Below the pieces are notes generated by a model. It did no database searches. It saw only the letters and a program-made list of their open reading frames with translations, and was not told the origin of the DNA. 64,000 nt of DNA, from NCBI GenBank assembly GCA_030710605.1, contig CP092882.1, positions 17,542,316 to 17,606,315 on the forward strand, written 5' to 3'. Below, one piece after another: positions 33,544 through 44,592 of the stretch. Position 1 is the stretch's first letter, and every line of letters begins with the position of its first letter. The position numbers and the translations under genes are program-made. The stretch is from Cordylochernes scorpioides. Taxonomy: Eukaryota; Arthropoda; Arachnida; Pseudoscorpiones; Chernetidae.

Positions 33544-33861
33544 AAATTTACTGGCAATGCGTTTCTTTTAAATATTTTCTCTACAGACCTTACTGCAATG
33601 ATATGAGTTATTGAATGAGAGGGCTTGGCTCATCAGTAGTGAACCCTCTCAGTGGTTTCGCCAAATTAATCTCTAGACCGCTCGGCGAAACCGCTGAGAG
33701 GGTTCACTACTGATGAGCCAAGCCCTCTCATTCAATAACTCATATCATTGCAGTAAGGTCTGTAGAGATAATATTTGATGATATTTAAAAGAAACGCATT
33801 GCCAGTAAATTTATTTGTGTAAAAAAAAAATTTAATGATAGATGGCAATTAAATTTAATTT
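33544..33861 (+). repeat. D palindrome with tail and target duplication
   Basis: About 130-bp arms (ACTGGCAATGCGTTTC and inverse). A tail of about 50 bp ending GGCAATTAAATTTAATTT lies on the right only. A 13-bp duplication ACCTTATATCTAT is at 33531-33543 and 33862-33874. Confidence 0.9.
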
Positions 33862-33874
33862 ACCTTATATCTAT

Positions 33875-34140
33875 CCTTTTAAATTTATATAATTTGTCAT
33901 TTCTCTCTTGAAATATTTACATATTTACAGAATTTCTCTTCTTAAAAGAACAAATCAGCACGTGGAATCAATACATATATACATTAGAGTCTCCCATGAA
34001 AAACCACCCAAAAAATATGACCTCAATATCTCATGGAGACGGTCTCTCGTCAGAGACTCATTTATGATAAGTTATGATTAATTCTTTCAGCGCAAAAAAA
34101 AATTGGTGTTTTACTTTATCATTTATGTAATCTACACAGT
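33875..34140. other. No gene seen
   Basis: AT-rich, no paired repeat found. Confidence 0.5.
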
Positions 34141-34252
34141 GATAAAGCACAATTTGGATTATAGATTATAATACAAGAAAATACCTATTCCAAATAATTC
34201 ATGTTATGTCTGATGATGGTGACAATGCTGTTGCCAAAACGTCACACACTGA
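34141..34252. repeat. M1 fragment
   Basis: AAAGCACAATTTGGATTATAG, then GTCTGATGATGGTGACAATG and TTGCCAAAACGTCACACAC. Confidence 0.7.
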
Positions 34253-34306
34253 CAGTGGGTTGCTGAAATGTTGGAATAAAGTATTTGTTGAAGTAAATCA
34301 ACTCAG

Positions 34307-34590
34307 GGGGTCGGTGGAAGGATGGTCTAAACAGTTGGTTTTCGACCGCTACAACCCGGGTTCGATTCCCACATTGGGCACTTTTTTCTGATTAAAAAAA
34401 AAAAGCTCCAATGGCCCTCGATTCTTGCAAAAGTCCAACCCCACCAGCGAGTGTATTAACCAAATGGGGCTCTGGCACATTTGTAAGTGAAAAGTCAAAC
34501 TGCTTTTCACATGTGTAGACATGTGGTGCACTTACAGTAAAAGCAGTTCTACCCACCATGATTAAAACAAAAAATGATAAGCAAAAAATT
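34307..34590 (+). repeat. SINE S1
   Basis: GGTCGGTGGAAGGATGGTC head, GGTTCGATTCCCACATTGG box B, and an A-rich ATAAGCAAAAAA tail. The 3' part is internally shortened. Confidence 0.8.
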
Positions 34591-35149
34591 TCAACTCAAA
34601 CATTAAATATTGTTGGTGACCTGATGTACCGGGAGAAAGCATTCGAGAAGTATTTTTAATGTTTATTCACAAACTAAAAGTTTGGAGGAAAATAACTTTC
34701 TAACTAAATATTATTGTCTTAAATAATCAGACATCATATCGCCACACTGTAAGATTCAAAGGACCACGTTACCCTGTTTTTCCTTTGTGTCTTAAATAAT
34801 CTAAAAACAAAAGTATGCAAAATTCAACGATATAAAAGTATGTAAAATAATTATAGAAAACAAAATTATGTAAAAAATAATTATACATGAAAGTTATTAA
34901 AAATAAATAAGTTGTAAAAAGTTACAATTGAATCCATAAGAAAAGATGTGGACAGTAAGTTAAAATGGGACATGTAAGACTTCAGCAGCCCCCAACAATA
35001 TTATTAAAATATTAGTTTTTTAAAAATAAAAGATACACAATTAGTTGTACACATAAAATTTTATTTATAAGGTTCTTTTAAAAATTTCTAAAAGAGTTTG
35101 TTTTGAGCAGATAAAGTATTTGCATAATTTATATTCTGTTTCAACTTGA
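34591..35149. other. No gene seen
   Basis: AT-rich unique-looking DNA. Confidence 0.5.
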
Positions 35150-35375
35150 TACAGCAGACTCTCCTATAACGCGATAAAAAAAAATTGCGACAAATTTATT
35201 TATACAACGTGAATTTTCGTATGACACGTTATAAAATACATGATATTTGTCACTAACAATTTACCTTAACAACATTCGCCTTATACAAGTTTTATTTCGG
35301 AACAACGCGAATTCCTATAGTGCGATTTCATACAACACGGAACACATTAATTGCGTTATAGGAGAGTTTACTGTA
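35150..35375. repeat. pogo/Tigger-like MITE
   Basis: TACAGCAGACTCTCCTATAACGC on the left and GCGTTATAGGAGAGTTTACTGTA on the right; a third distinct terminal sequence with the same CAG...CTG design. Confidence 0.75.
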
Positions 35376-35514
35376 TTTTGAATGATGTGCTATGATCTAG
35401 TGGCTGACACTTGTAGTATTGGGTGGCAAATATACAAATTTGATATTTTTCAACTCCAGTCTTATGTTCTTTGAGTAAAGTAACTTTCCTACTTTATCAT
35501 TGTGTGCGAATATG

Positions 35515-36003
35515 TATTGATAAGGCACAGTTGGGATCAATCAGTACTTTTGTCTGAAGATGTTAAAAATACTGGTACCGAAATGTCACACACCATTTAT
35601 TTATTTAGATTTGGAACTCTGCATTTGCCGGTCCCAAGCCAGGATGAAAAAGGAGGAGGGGGAGCAGTAACAAGCTCACTAAAAAACCAGGGCTCAGCTG
35701 GCCCGGCTGATAGTACCCTGTAAGGGCTAATCCAGGGATACAGCATGAGCAGCGTTTGTACTCCATGTTAGGAGCGGCTGCACATGGCGTCTGTTCCTCA
35801 TGTCAGAGGTGGCCATTTCTTTTGGAGCTAAGTCGGCCTGCCACTGAGTAGTTCTCCCAGTCTTAATGACAAAGGCAGACGCATTCTACTTCACCCAGTC
35901 ATGATGGTTGTCAAACAGACACCATCAAGGGTCACAATTTGATACCCTAATATGATTGAGTGGAGATAAGAAAGAAGAAGATTTGGTCTTATTTCTTTGT
36001 GTT
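35515..36003. repeat. M1 element split by element C
   Basis: TTTTGTCTGAAGATG and ACCGAAATGTCACACACC up to TTTAGATTTGG, then element C, then ATTTGGTCTTATTTCTTTG. Confidence 0.7.
35615..35978 (+). mobile_element. Element C inside M1
   Basis: AGATTTGG is duplicated at 35607-35614 and 35979-35986. The head lies at the left (CATTTGCCGGTCCC) and the GAAAGAAGA tail at the right. Confidence 0.85.
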
Positions 36004-36324
36004 TAGGCTTATGTATTGTTCATATGTGAGTGTCATTCATACTTGAAAGTATGTGATGAAAGCTTTCTATCACATACGTACTTTGTAATACCCAAGATTG
36101 TCAAATAGATCAACCTAGAGTAATTGTCTCCTAAAAGTTTGGTTAAAAATCAAAAATTTCATTTTTTTGTAACTTTTATCCCCAACTGAAGGATCCTTAT
36201 TTTCTTCTAATTGTAATGACTTATTGAAATCTACAGATAAAATGGCCTCATTCATCCAAATGAAAATATTCTCAAGTGAATAATTCTTGCGTAATTATTG
36301 AGGATGGTATTTTGGCATTTCATG
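36004..36324. other. No gene seen
   Basis: A short imperfect palindrome around 36030-36090 (AGTATGTGATGAAAGC); otherwise plain. Confidence 0.45.
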
Positions 36325-36640
36325 AGGGGTCGGTGGAAGAATGGTCTAAACCGTTGGTTTTCTACTGCTACGACTCGCATTCGATTCCCGAATTGGACAT
36401 TTTTTCTGATTAAAAAAAAAATGCTCCAATGACCCCCGATTCTTGCAAAAGTCCAACCCCACCACCGAGTGCAAGTAACCAAACAGGGCTCTGGCACATT
36501 TGTAAGTGTAAAGTCGAACTGCTTTTCACATGTGTAGACATGTGGTGCACTTACAGAAAAAGCAGTCGCCTACATCTACCCACCATGATTATCATGGCCT
36601 GTACCATGTGTACTAGGGATAAGCAAAAAAAAAATAGTGT
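36325..36640 (+). repeat. SINE S1, full length
   Basis: GGTCGGTGGAAGAATGGTC to GGATAAGC plus A-run; box B reads ATTCGATTCCCG. Confidence 0.8.
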
Positions 36641-36659
36641 AGTAGATGAGAGGTAGAAT

Positions 36660-37175
36660 CCTCCGTTCTCTACAGCCAGGATCGATGGACACTCTTTCCA
36701 ATTAAAAAAAAATTGCTTCAATAAATTTTTGCAAAAATCCAACCCCACCAGTGAGTGCAAGTCAGGTCTCTAGCACACTTGTGAGTGCAAAAGTCAAACT
36801 ACATTCCACATGTGTAGATATAGATGGGAAAATTTCCGGGAGGAAATTGATCCATAGAAGCACCCTATGCTTCTATGTATAGACATGTGATACACTTACA
36901 GTAAAACAAGTTGCTAACCTTACCCAGCATGATAAAGCACAATTTGGATTATAGATTATAAACACAAGGTAATTAAGACCAAATAAATAGTGTGTGATGT
37001 TTCTGTAACAGCGTTGTTACCATCTTCAGATTTTCCACTTTTGTCTGAAGAAGGTAAAATGCTGTTACCGAAACGCCACACACTATTTATTTATTTGGTC
37101 TTATTACCTTGTGTTCACTACCCAGTATGGTTAACATAACCTGTATCTCACATGTACTAGGTATATAAAAAAAAT
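36660..37175 (+). repeat. SINE S1, diverged, split by M1
   Basis: AAATCCAACCCCACCAGTGAG and CACATGTGTAGATATAG mark the left part. CCCAGTATGGTTAACATAACC and ACATGTACTAGG mark the rest after the M1 insert. A Helitron-like TGCTTCTATG fragment sits in it near 36840-36885. Confidence 0.65.
36932..37118 (-). repeat. M1 palindrome inside SINE S1
   Basis: TACCCAGCATG (36921-36931) and TACCCAGTATG (37119-37129) flank it. Tail AAGCACAATTTGGATTATAG on the left only. The right half has GTCTGAAGAAGGTAAAATGC and GTTACCGAAACGCC. Confidence 0.8.
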
Positions 37176-37231
37176 TATATTGTCACACACACACACACAA
37201 ATAAACATACTTAAAACAATTTATTTTTAAA

Positions 37232-37578
37232 ATACACCCATACCTCGCTTTGCGTCGGGGTTACATTACAAAAAAACATGACGCAAATTGAAACGACACA
37301 AAGTGAAAATAAATTTTCTATAGAAAACCATTTAATGATCGAAGATAAAATTGTATTAAATTTGCGTTGATTTTTAGTTAGAAAGGGAATCCCCAAATTT
37401 TGATGGCAAGGCGCAATCAAAAACAAAGGTGTTGCCATATTTTAGAAAAAAAAAATTAAAGACTTGAATCCAAAACAACGCAACTTCGAAAATCTAACGA
37501 CGCACAGTAAAAATTAAGTAGCGACGCAACTTCGAAAAAAATGCAAAACGAAACGACGCAAAGCAAGGTATTGGTGTA
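37232..37578. repeat. Terminal-inverted-repeat element, about 350 bp
   Basis: TACACCCATACCTCGCTTTGCG on the left, and GACGCAAAGCAAGGTATTGGTGTA on the right. The internal CGACGCAACTTCGAAAA is repeated. Tigger-like by its style; class unproven. Confidence 0.65.
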
Positions 37579-37889
37579 GTTTAAAAAATTTTAATTTTTT
37601 TTTTTTTTATGTTTTTTGAAATAAATGAGAGAGTAATAAGGGCTGATTCTCACAATAAGAAATCAAATAAAGACCGCCTCAACTTGAAACTTGTGCTCAA
37701 ATACCATTTGGGCCAATATACTGACTAAACAAGCAAATTCCTAAATAGACAAAAGAAGTTTAATAATAAATTAGGCTTGTAACAAAGATATAATAAATGG
37801 CTTTATTAAACAAAAATAAGGTTTTAATATCAACACTTTGAACAAATATAATAATAAATGCATTCTGCAAGAATCTTAATATACAAAAA
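37579..37889. other. No gene seen
   Basis: AT-rich. Confidence 0.5.
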
Positions 37890-38262
37890 TCGTTGGTGTA
37901 TGAGTAGGTAACACCCTCGATTCCCGACAGTCATGAACCGGGATTGAATCCCGCGTTAACATTTTGTTTAATGTGTGAATAACTTTCACATATTATTTAT
38001 TGTTGCAAATATCATAAACTAGTTTGAGTCAAAAGGCGATCCATTGACTAAGATTATATAAAAGGGCGTACCTGGATCTGTAAAGAAAAAAAAAATATTA
38101 ATAATTTTTTCTCTAAAATTGATAGAGGGAGCAATCTCTCGAAATATTTTGAGAAAAAAAAAATTTTTTTTTTCTTTACAGATCCAGGTACGCCCTTTTA
38201 TATAATCATAAACTAGGTTGTTCTTTTTGAGCGGTACCTAATAAAGTGATTTTGGAACTGGA
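37890..38262 (+). repeat. SINE S2 split by palindrome G
   Basis: Same head as 28080. The body runs to ATCATAAACTAG, and resumes at 38217 with GTTGTTCTTTTTGAGC and AATAAAGTGATTTT. Confidence 0.75.
38023..38204 (-). repeat. Palindrome G with target duplication
   Basis: ATCATAAACTAG (12 bp) at 38011-38022 and 38205-38216. A single-copy tail (about 38023-38052) on the left, then TATAAAAGGGCGTACCTGG and its inverse CCAGGTACGCCCTTTTATA. Confidence 0.85.
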
Positions 38263-38504
38263 TCTTAATATATGTGCTAGTGAAAATAAGGACACAGCAA
38301 CAACAAAATAAGGTAGAAAGATGAAATCCAGACAAACTGTACTGACACCTAGGTAATATAATTGTTACTATCTTCAGACAAAAGTAATAAATGGTGTAGT
38401 GGTAGTCATTCAGGAATGTTAAGGGACAACACTGGATTACCAAAATGTCTGGTAAATACAATTTATATTGTTTTCTATCCTCAATTGAAAAATAAAATTC
38501 TTCT

Positions 38505-38757
38505 TCAACTTTCTTATCTCCACTCAATCATATCAGGGTATAACTCCGCCTTTGCCGGTCCCATGCCTGGATGAAGGCGGTCATTTCTTTGGGAGCTAAG
38601 TCGGCCTGCCACTAAGTAGTGCTCCCAGCCTAATAAGGAGTACAAATGCTGCTCATCCTGTATCCCTGGATTAGGAGCCCTTACAGAGTACTATCAGCTG
38701 AACCCAGGTTTTTCCCCCTCCTCCTTTTTCATCCTGGCTTGGGACCGGCAAAGGCAG
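38505..38757. mobile_element. Element C, internally rearranged
   Basis: Opens with the minus-strand C tail (CTTATCTCCACTCAATCA), switches to plus-strand head (GCCTTTGCCGGTCCC) and plus-strand middle, then back to minus strand to GGGACCGGCAAAGGC. It looks like an inversion of part of one C copy. The flank AATTTTCAATTTTTATT matches that at 45700, so both sites share an older repeat. Confidence 0.65.
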
Positions 38758-38853
38758 AATTTTCAATTTTTATTTGTCATTATCTGGAATTTCACATTTT
38801 CATAACATTTTAGTTCTGTTTAGAATGAAATATATTTTCCATTTTATATTTAA

Positions 38854-39512
38854 CTAGCGGATGTACCCGGCTTTGCCTGGGTTTTACCCGAGTAAAGGTT
38901 TGTCTAATGAACATTTGTTAAAACAATTCTCTATAAACTTATAAAAAAAATAATAGATATATTTTGATAATTTGAAACTCGTAAATTTGAATCTCTCGAT
39001 AAAGTGAACATTTTTTCCCGGTCCCTGTGTGCCGTGTCATCCTGAATTTTGTCTTTCCTAATTTTCTACATTACAAAATCATCGTTTTATCTAGTGAACA
39101 TTTTTTCCCGGTCCCTTGAAAAATACTCGATAAATTGAATAAAATCATGGTCGTTTATGGAAGATGGACGAAGTTCCCGGAGGTCATCTTGGGCAAGCCC
39201 CCGCGCACCAGGACCTCTTGACCCCTCTGATTGGTCGGTGGGTGCTTGGACTGTCCATCCGGCCGGCGGCCGGACGATTACATTCTCTCGACAGGGGGTG
39301 GGGCAGACCTAAGCCTATCTCCGTCGCAAGGTGGCACTGCTTGCGAGTTAAAGCTACAAATCTGCAAATAACTCTAAGGATATTCAAGAAATTATTTTTC
39401 AAAAACCTTTCCGGGGATATACCTAATAATATCCCAAAATTTCACGGCGATTGGATGTATGGTTTTTGAATCTATAGAGTACACACAGGCAGACATTCAT
39501 TTTTATATATAT
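38854..39512 (-). mobile_element. Helitron H2, tandem copy 1
   Basis: CTAGCGGATGTACCCGGC at the left (element 3' end), CATTTTTATATATATA at the right (5' end). The next copy starts one base later. Confidence 0.85.
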
Positions 39513-39513
39513 A

Positions 39514-40193
39514 CTAGCGGACGTACCCGGCTTCGCCCGAGGTTTTACCCGAGTAAAGGTTTTTCTAACGAACATTTGTTAAAACAATTATCTATAAACT
39601 TATTTAAAAAAAAAAGATACATTTTGATAATTTGAAACTCGTAAATTTGAATCTCTCGATAAAGTGAAAATTTTTTCCCGGTCCCTGTGTGCCGTGTCAT
39701 CCTGAATTTTGTCTTTCCTAATTTTCTACATTACAAAATCATCGTTTTATCTAGTGAACATTTTTTCCCGGTCCCTTGAAAAATACTCGATAAGTTGAAT
39801 AAAATCAATATTAATTGGTTCCCTCGGTAATTGGAAGTTAAAGGAATAGTATCTTCGCCTTGTAATTGTATCATTATTCTTGTCTCAAATAAATTGCTGT
39901 GTCATCCTGAGATAATCTTACATTTGATAAATAATCTTTAAGATAATAAACTTAGTGATAATAAAACTTATAGATAAAAAAACTTGTTATCATCGTCGCA
40001 ATGGTGGCGCTGCTTGCGAGTTAAATCTACAAATCTGCAAATAACTCTAAGGATATTCAAGATATTCAAGAAATTATTTTTCAAAAACCTTCCCGGGGAT
40101 ATACCTAATAATATCCCAAATTTTCACGGCGATTGGATGTATGGTTTTTGAATCTATAGAGTACACACAGACAGACATTCAATTTTATATATA
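39514..40193 (-). mobile_element. Helitron H2, tandem copy 2
   Basis: CTAGCGGACGTACCCGGC to GACATTCAATTTTATATATA. Lacks the GC-rich GGCCGGCGGCCGG block of copy 1 and has a different middle. A short leftover 5' end (about 40194-40229) separates it from copy 3. Confidence 0.85.
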
Positions 40194-40229
40194 TACAGAC
40201 ACACAGACATTCAATTTTATATATATAGA

Positions 40230-41239
40230 CTAGCGGATGTACCCGGCTTCGCCCGAGGTTTTACCCGAGTAAAGGTTTGTCTAACGAACATTTGTTAAAA
40301 CAATTCTCTATAAACTTATAAAAAGAAAGATATATTTTGATAATTTGAAACTCGTAAATTTGAATCTCTCGATAAAGTGAACATTTTTTTCCCGGTCCTT
40401 GTGTGCCGTGTCATCCTGAATTTAGTCTTTCCTAATTTTCTACATTACAAAATAATCGTTTTATCTAGTGAAAAATTTTTCACGGTCCCTTGAAAAATAC
40501 TCGATAAGTTGAATAAAATCAATATTAATTGGTTCCCTCGGTAATTGTAAGTTAAAGGAATAGTATCTTGCCTTGGAATTGTATCATTATTCTTGTCTCA
40601 AATAAATTGCCGTGTCATCCTGAATTTTGTCTCTCCTAATTTTCTACATTACAAAATCATCGTTGTATCTAGATACATCATATATAAGGTTAAATGCAAA
40701 CAAATAAATTTATTATAAAGAAAATAAAGTCTCCAGGGCTAAGTTACGTGAATGAGAAGGTAAGTTCCACATTCGGCCAAATATCTCCCCGTCTCCCGTG
40801 TTTCCTTTTAGATATCAACAAATTAACGTACGTGAATAAATAAAAATATTATTGATTTCTAGCTGAAGAAAATAATTGGAATAACGTTTTATTTAACCCC
40901 ACAATTATTTAATCTTTTTAAACCACAATTATTTAAACTTTTTAAAATAAAGTACAATACTTAAAATAAAATATGTTTCTTATACAATCTAAAATTAGAA
41001 AATAAACTTTTAAATCGGTAACCTCAAGGAGATAGCACTAAAGCACTAATATTTGAATCAGTTTTACCTAATATATTAGCCCTGAAAGACCCAAGGTCAT
41101 CAGGCGTGGACCAAAACCTAAGCCTATCTCGGTCTCAATGGTGGCGCTGCTTGCGAGTTAAAGCTACAAATCTGCAAAAAACTCTAAGGATATTCAAGAT
41201 ATTCAAGAAATTATTTTTCGTAAACCTTTCCGGGGATAT
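40230..41239 (-). mobile_element. Helitron H2, tandem copy 3, 5' end lost
   Basis: Begins CTAGCGGATGTACCC. It carries about 400 bp (roughly 40690-41085) not found in the other copies, possibly captured. It stops at CTTTCCGGGGATAT, so the TC end is missing. Confidence 0.75.
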
Positions 41240-41419
41240 TTAATTAATAGGCTAATCCCTTAATAGAATGTTAAAAAATCAATAAGCTTGAGGGATGAGT
41301 ATCTTTAGCAAATAAATTTATTTCAAGCTTTTGGGCTCAACCGCCCTTCGACAGGAAATTTACGCTACTGACGTTTTCGGATCTAATCCATATATATACA
41401 CACGAAGAAGCCGAAAATT
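41240..41419 (-). repeat. Penelope-like fragment (tentative)
   Basis: On the minus strand, CCTGTCGAAGGGCGGTTGAG is followed by CCCAAAAGCTTGAAATAAAT. This CTG..GAAGG-hairpin-AAAGCTTG string is of a kind seen near ends of Penelope-like elements; assignment is from memory of that pattern. Confidence 0.4.
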
Positions 41420-41594
41420 GACAGGTTTAACTGTATGACACCAAGTTATAAACTGCTTCAACCTTGACAGCCAGTTCATTCCCTGCTCTGTCCCTGAACA
41501 AAATAGACAGTAGGTTGACTTTTAGGGTTGACTTGATATACAGACAGAATTATCCTTGGAAATTATAAATTTTTAACATTTCTTTTTAAATATA

Positions 41595-41685
41595 TACAGT
41601 TAAACCTGTCTATAGCGCCCTCTCTTGGGACTCACCAAATCAGGCGCTATTTAGAGAGGGGGCGCTATAGACAGGTTTAATTGTA
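41595..41685. repeat. pogo-B MITE, short palindrome
   Basis: TACAGTTAAACCTGTCTATAG to CTATAGACAGGTTTAATTGTA with most of the interior deleted. The counterpart at 49311 is longer, so this copy lost sequence after the duplication. Confidence 0.75.
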
Positions 41686-42040
41686 ATTTAAATCTCAATC
41701 CCTTTTACTGCAATGAATAAAATTTGAAAGAGGGCATGGTTCATCATATCATTCTTTCAAAACATCCATTCACTGTATTCAATAGCAAATGAATCTACCA
41801 CCTGATAAGTATACCTTCCCTGTACCATCAGGACCCAATGCCAGTAAGTCTGGAGTAGAGAGAGGAGTAGAATTCATTGGAGTATCTAGATGTCTGTTGA
41901 TGGTACATCTGATGTAGGTAGGACATTTAGCTGGACATAGTGGGACAGCCTTGGGTACCAGGAGTTCAGAACTCCAGACATACTTTACCTGTCCCGTCCA
42001 GGGTCACCCTCCCCCCCGCCACTTTGAGGCAGTTAACAGG

Positions 42041-42403
42041 TCTGTAAACCGACTCCCAGCCAACAGCTCTGTCACAGTGCAATGGCTTCCAGCTCACGTT
42101 GGAATTCCTGGAAATGAGCTAGCAGACTCTCTGGCAAAGGCTGGAGCTCTTGGCCTACCTGAAGCCAGGGAATCTACCACCCAGCTAGACGAAAGAGACT
42201 TCCTCCGTACCATCAAAACCCAATGTCTGCAGGAATGGAAATCTAATGCTGCACATGACTGGTACAGAGCAAGAGAGACAAGCACTGGTTCTGTCCTCCC
42301 AAGAGAACAACAATCTTTGATTTCCAGACTTAAGTCTGGTCATCTATGGACAATGACTTTCAAGAATGATTGCAAGGTTTTCCCACTATGCAATTGCTGA
42401 ATC
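42041..42403 (+). pseudogene. Jockey-type LINE ORF2 fragment, RNase H region
   Basis: The frame encodes SVNRLPANSSVTVQW, then LPAHVGIPGNELADSLAKAG, the C-terminal His/Asp part of an RNase H domain, and a linker. It stops in an unrelated-looking end. A related fragment is at 63665. The frame's upstream 90 bp (from 41951) is not RNase H. Confidence 0.8.
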
Positions 42404-42587
42404 AGCAGCACAATACCTAAATCAGACCTTGATGTTGATTCTTTCAAATGCCTAAAAAAAAAAAAGAAACACCCAGGCAAAAATACAGGAGTCAACATCC
42501 CATCATTGGTATCTGAACCAAATGCCTGGAGCTATTCTGGAATGTGGGATGAACTGACAAGCAGCAACCTGTATTTCCAGGCTTGAA

Positions 42588-42755
42588 ACTGACCATACAA
42601 GACCACTCCTCTTCCAGGATGGTGTAAAGACCTTCCCACAATGCACCATCTGCAGGACAAAAGAGGCCTCACCAGACCACCTCTTGGAATGTATGGGAGC
42701 CTCAAGACAAGACCTATATTCCAACCCTACCAAGATTGTAAATTTTATTCTATGA
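42588..42755 (+). pseudogene. LINE ORF2 C-terminal zinc-knuckle fragment
   Basis: Reads ...FPQCTICRTKEASPDHLLEC..., a CxxC...HxxxxC motif typical of Jockey/I-type ORF2 ends, then a stop at 42753-42755. The 184-bp stretch before it (42404-42587) interrupts the ORF2 fragment. Confidence 0.75.
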
Positions 42756-43693
42756 ATTTAGACTCCATGACCTTGTATAATTATACAATGAGATAATAAA
42801 ATGCAAATTTTTTTTTGAACATATAAAAATTAAAAAGATGTGAAAATGATTTTAAATTGTCTTGCATGTTTGTGAATAGTGCATTTGACCAAATAAAATT
42901 TTAAGTCATACAATATTTTTTTTCAAAATTTTTAACAATCTATTGCAAATTCTGTATTTTAAAAGCAAATATAAGTCTAGACAATTTTATAAAATTGATT
43001 CAAAACCTTTTAGAATTAGCAACCTTCGCATCAACATCATACATGTAAACAAATAGACGCCATTTCCTTAAATGTAAAGATTTAAAATGCTAAATATATA
43101 AATTGACTATGATATCACATACTTTTCAATTATTTTTTTTATAATTAGTTATTAAATAATATTTTGTAATAGATTATTTTAAAATTAATATTTCATATAA
43201 ACTAATTTTGAAAAATGTTTATATTTAACGTTTCTTTTACAAAGCATATACATTTCGATGAAAAATATAAATAGTTTTTTAAAAATGCGATAGATGGCGC
43301 CAAAATATTAAATAAATCAAAAATTATCCTGCTTATAATATAAAACATTTTATATTTAAAGATATACTATTTACTTTTTATTCAAAATAGATATTTTAAT
43401 GTATATATTATATTAAAATATAATATATTTCATTAAATACCCGTTTACAAATAATTACAAATTATTGACCCTCTGAAAATAAATTTTAAGAATTTGGTTA
43501 CTTAAGCTCGAATGAGCTTGCACTCGCTGAATTTTTGCCGTGTCTCTTTTTTTTAAAAGAGACGCTTATTATATTGATTTAAAAAAAGTGGTTCCTTTAT
43601 TTTTCTAATAAAGTGCTATTTTAAAAGCATTTTGAAATTTTGCAAGTATTTGACTTTTATCACTTCTCTTCCTTAAGCGGGTTTCTTATCTAT

Positions 43694-44115
43694 TCTATAT
43701 ACAGTTACGAGCGTCATCATCTCTGTCACCGTTTGCTTTTTTTTGGAATGGCGGTCTCCTATTGGTTGGCTACGATCACGTGGCTACGATGGCGCCGCCA
43801 CTACGCGAGACACTTTGTTTTTGACTTTGCCCCCCCCCACTCGCTTTTTGGTTTTTGTAACTATTGTGTTGGAGCGGGTCGCTCCTTAAATAAATGCATA
43901 TCAGTTAATAACTAAATAGAATCCTCTCTTTCTTTTTCCCAGTAAGAGACGCCTACGGAAGCCAACAGTACATAGACAGATAAAGCACATAGGCTATAGT
44001 TATTAACTAATATATGCATTTATTTAAGGCGCCAATTTATAATTGTAACAAATAGTATTTGAATCAAAACATTCAATCGGGTAAAACACGGGCGTTGCCC
44101 TGGTCATTCGGCTAG
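43694..44115 (+). mobile_element. Non-autonomous Helitron H1
   Basis: TCTATATACAGTTACG start, hairpin CGGGC-GTT-GCCC-, CTAG at 44112-44115. It sits at the inner edge of the left inverted arm. Confidence 0.85.
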
Positions 44116-44119
44116 TATA

Positions 44120-44373
44120 TCTATATATATAAAATTGAATGTCTGTGTGTCCTCTATGGATTCAAAAACCATACATCCAATCGCCGTGAAAATTTGGGAT
44201 ATTATTAGGCATATCCCCGGAAAGGTTTACAATTAATATCCTTAGAGTTATTTGCAGATTTGTAGCTTTAACTCGCAAGCAGCGCCACCTTGCAACGGAG
44301 ATAGGCTTAGGTCTGCCCCCCGCCCCGCCCCCCGTCCGGCCGGTCAGTCCAAGTTCCCACCGCCCAATCACCC
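44120..44373 (+). mobile_element. Helitron H2, 5' part
   Basis: TCTATATATATAAAATTGAA is a textbook Helitron 5' end. It runs through the GCCGTGAAAATTTGGGATAT block and CAGTCCAAGTTCCCACC, then stops at the mariner junction. Confidence 0.85.
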
Positions 44374-44592
44374 CACCCGCTGTACTCACCAGACTTAGCG
44401 CCGTCGGACTACCACCTTTTCACATCTTTAGGACACGCCCTAAAAAAACAGGAATTTTCTAACTCAGACATGCTCCGAAAATGGCTTGTTGACTGGTTCG
44501 ACTCAAAAGAAATAGAATTTTTCAGACAAGGAATTCGAAAAATGCCTGAAAGGTGGTCCGAGTGTATAGCTAATCAGGGCAATTACTTTTAA
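44374..44592 (+). pseudogene. Mariner transposase, C-terminal 72 residues
   Basis: Opens HPLYSPDLAPSDYHLF, which includes the last catalytic Asp of the mariner DD34D triad, and ends WSECIANQGNYF with a TAA stop. The frame is intact over this piece, but everything upstream is missing, so it is inactive. The right terminal repeat appears to end GACCTGG at 44672, before TA. Confidence 0.9.

Larger units (their letters stand above)
41420..43690 (+). repeat. Left arm of a large inverted duplication
   Basis: Matches, in inverse, 45775-49651 after removal of inserts. Outer edges: GACAGGTTTAACTGTATGAC here and the inverse at 49632-49651. Inner edge: AAGTATTTGACTTTTATCAC and CTTAAGCGGGTTTCTTAT. Between 42756 and 43690 the arm is AT-rich non-coding. 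Confidence 0.85.

Noticed and set aside
41951-42400. 149-codon frame as a host gene
   Set aside because: It is a LINE RNase H fragment with unrelated upstream sequence, inside an inverted duplication.
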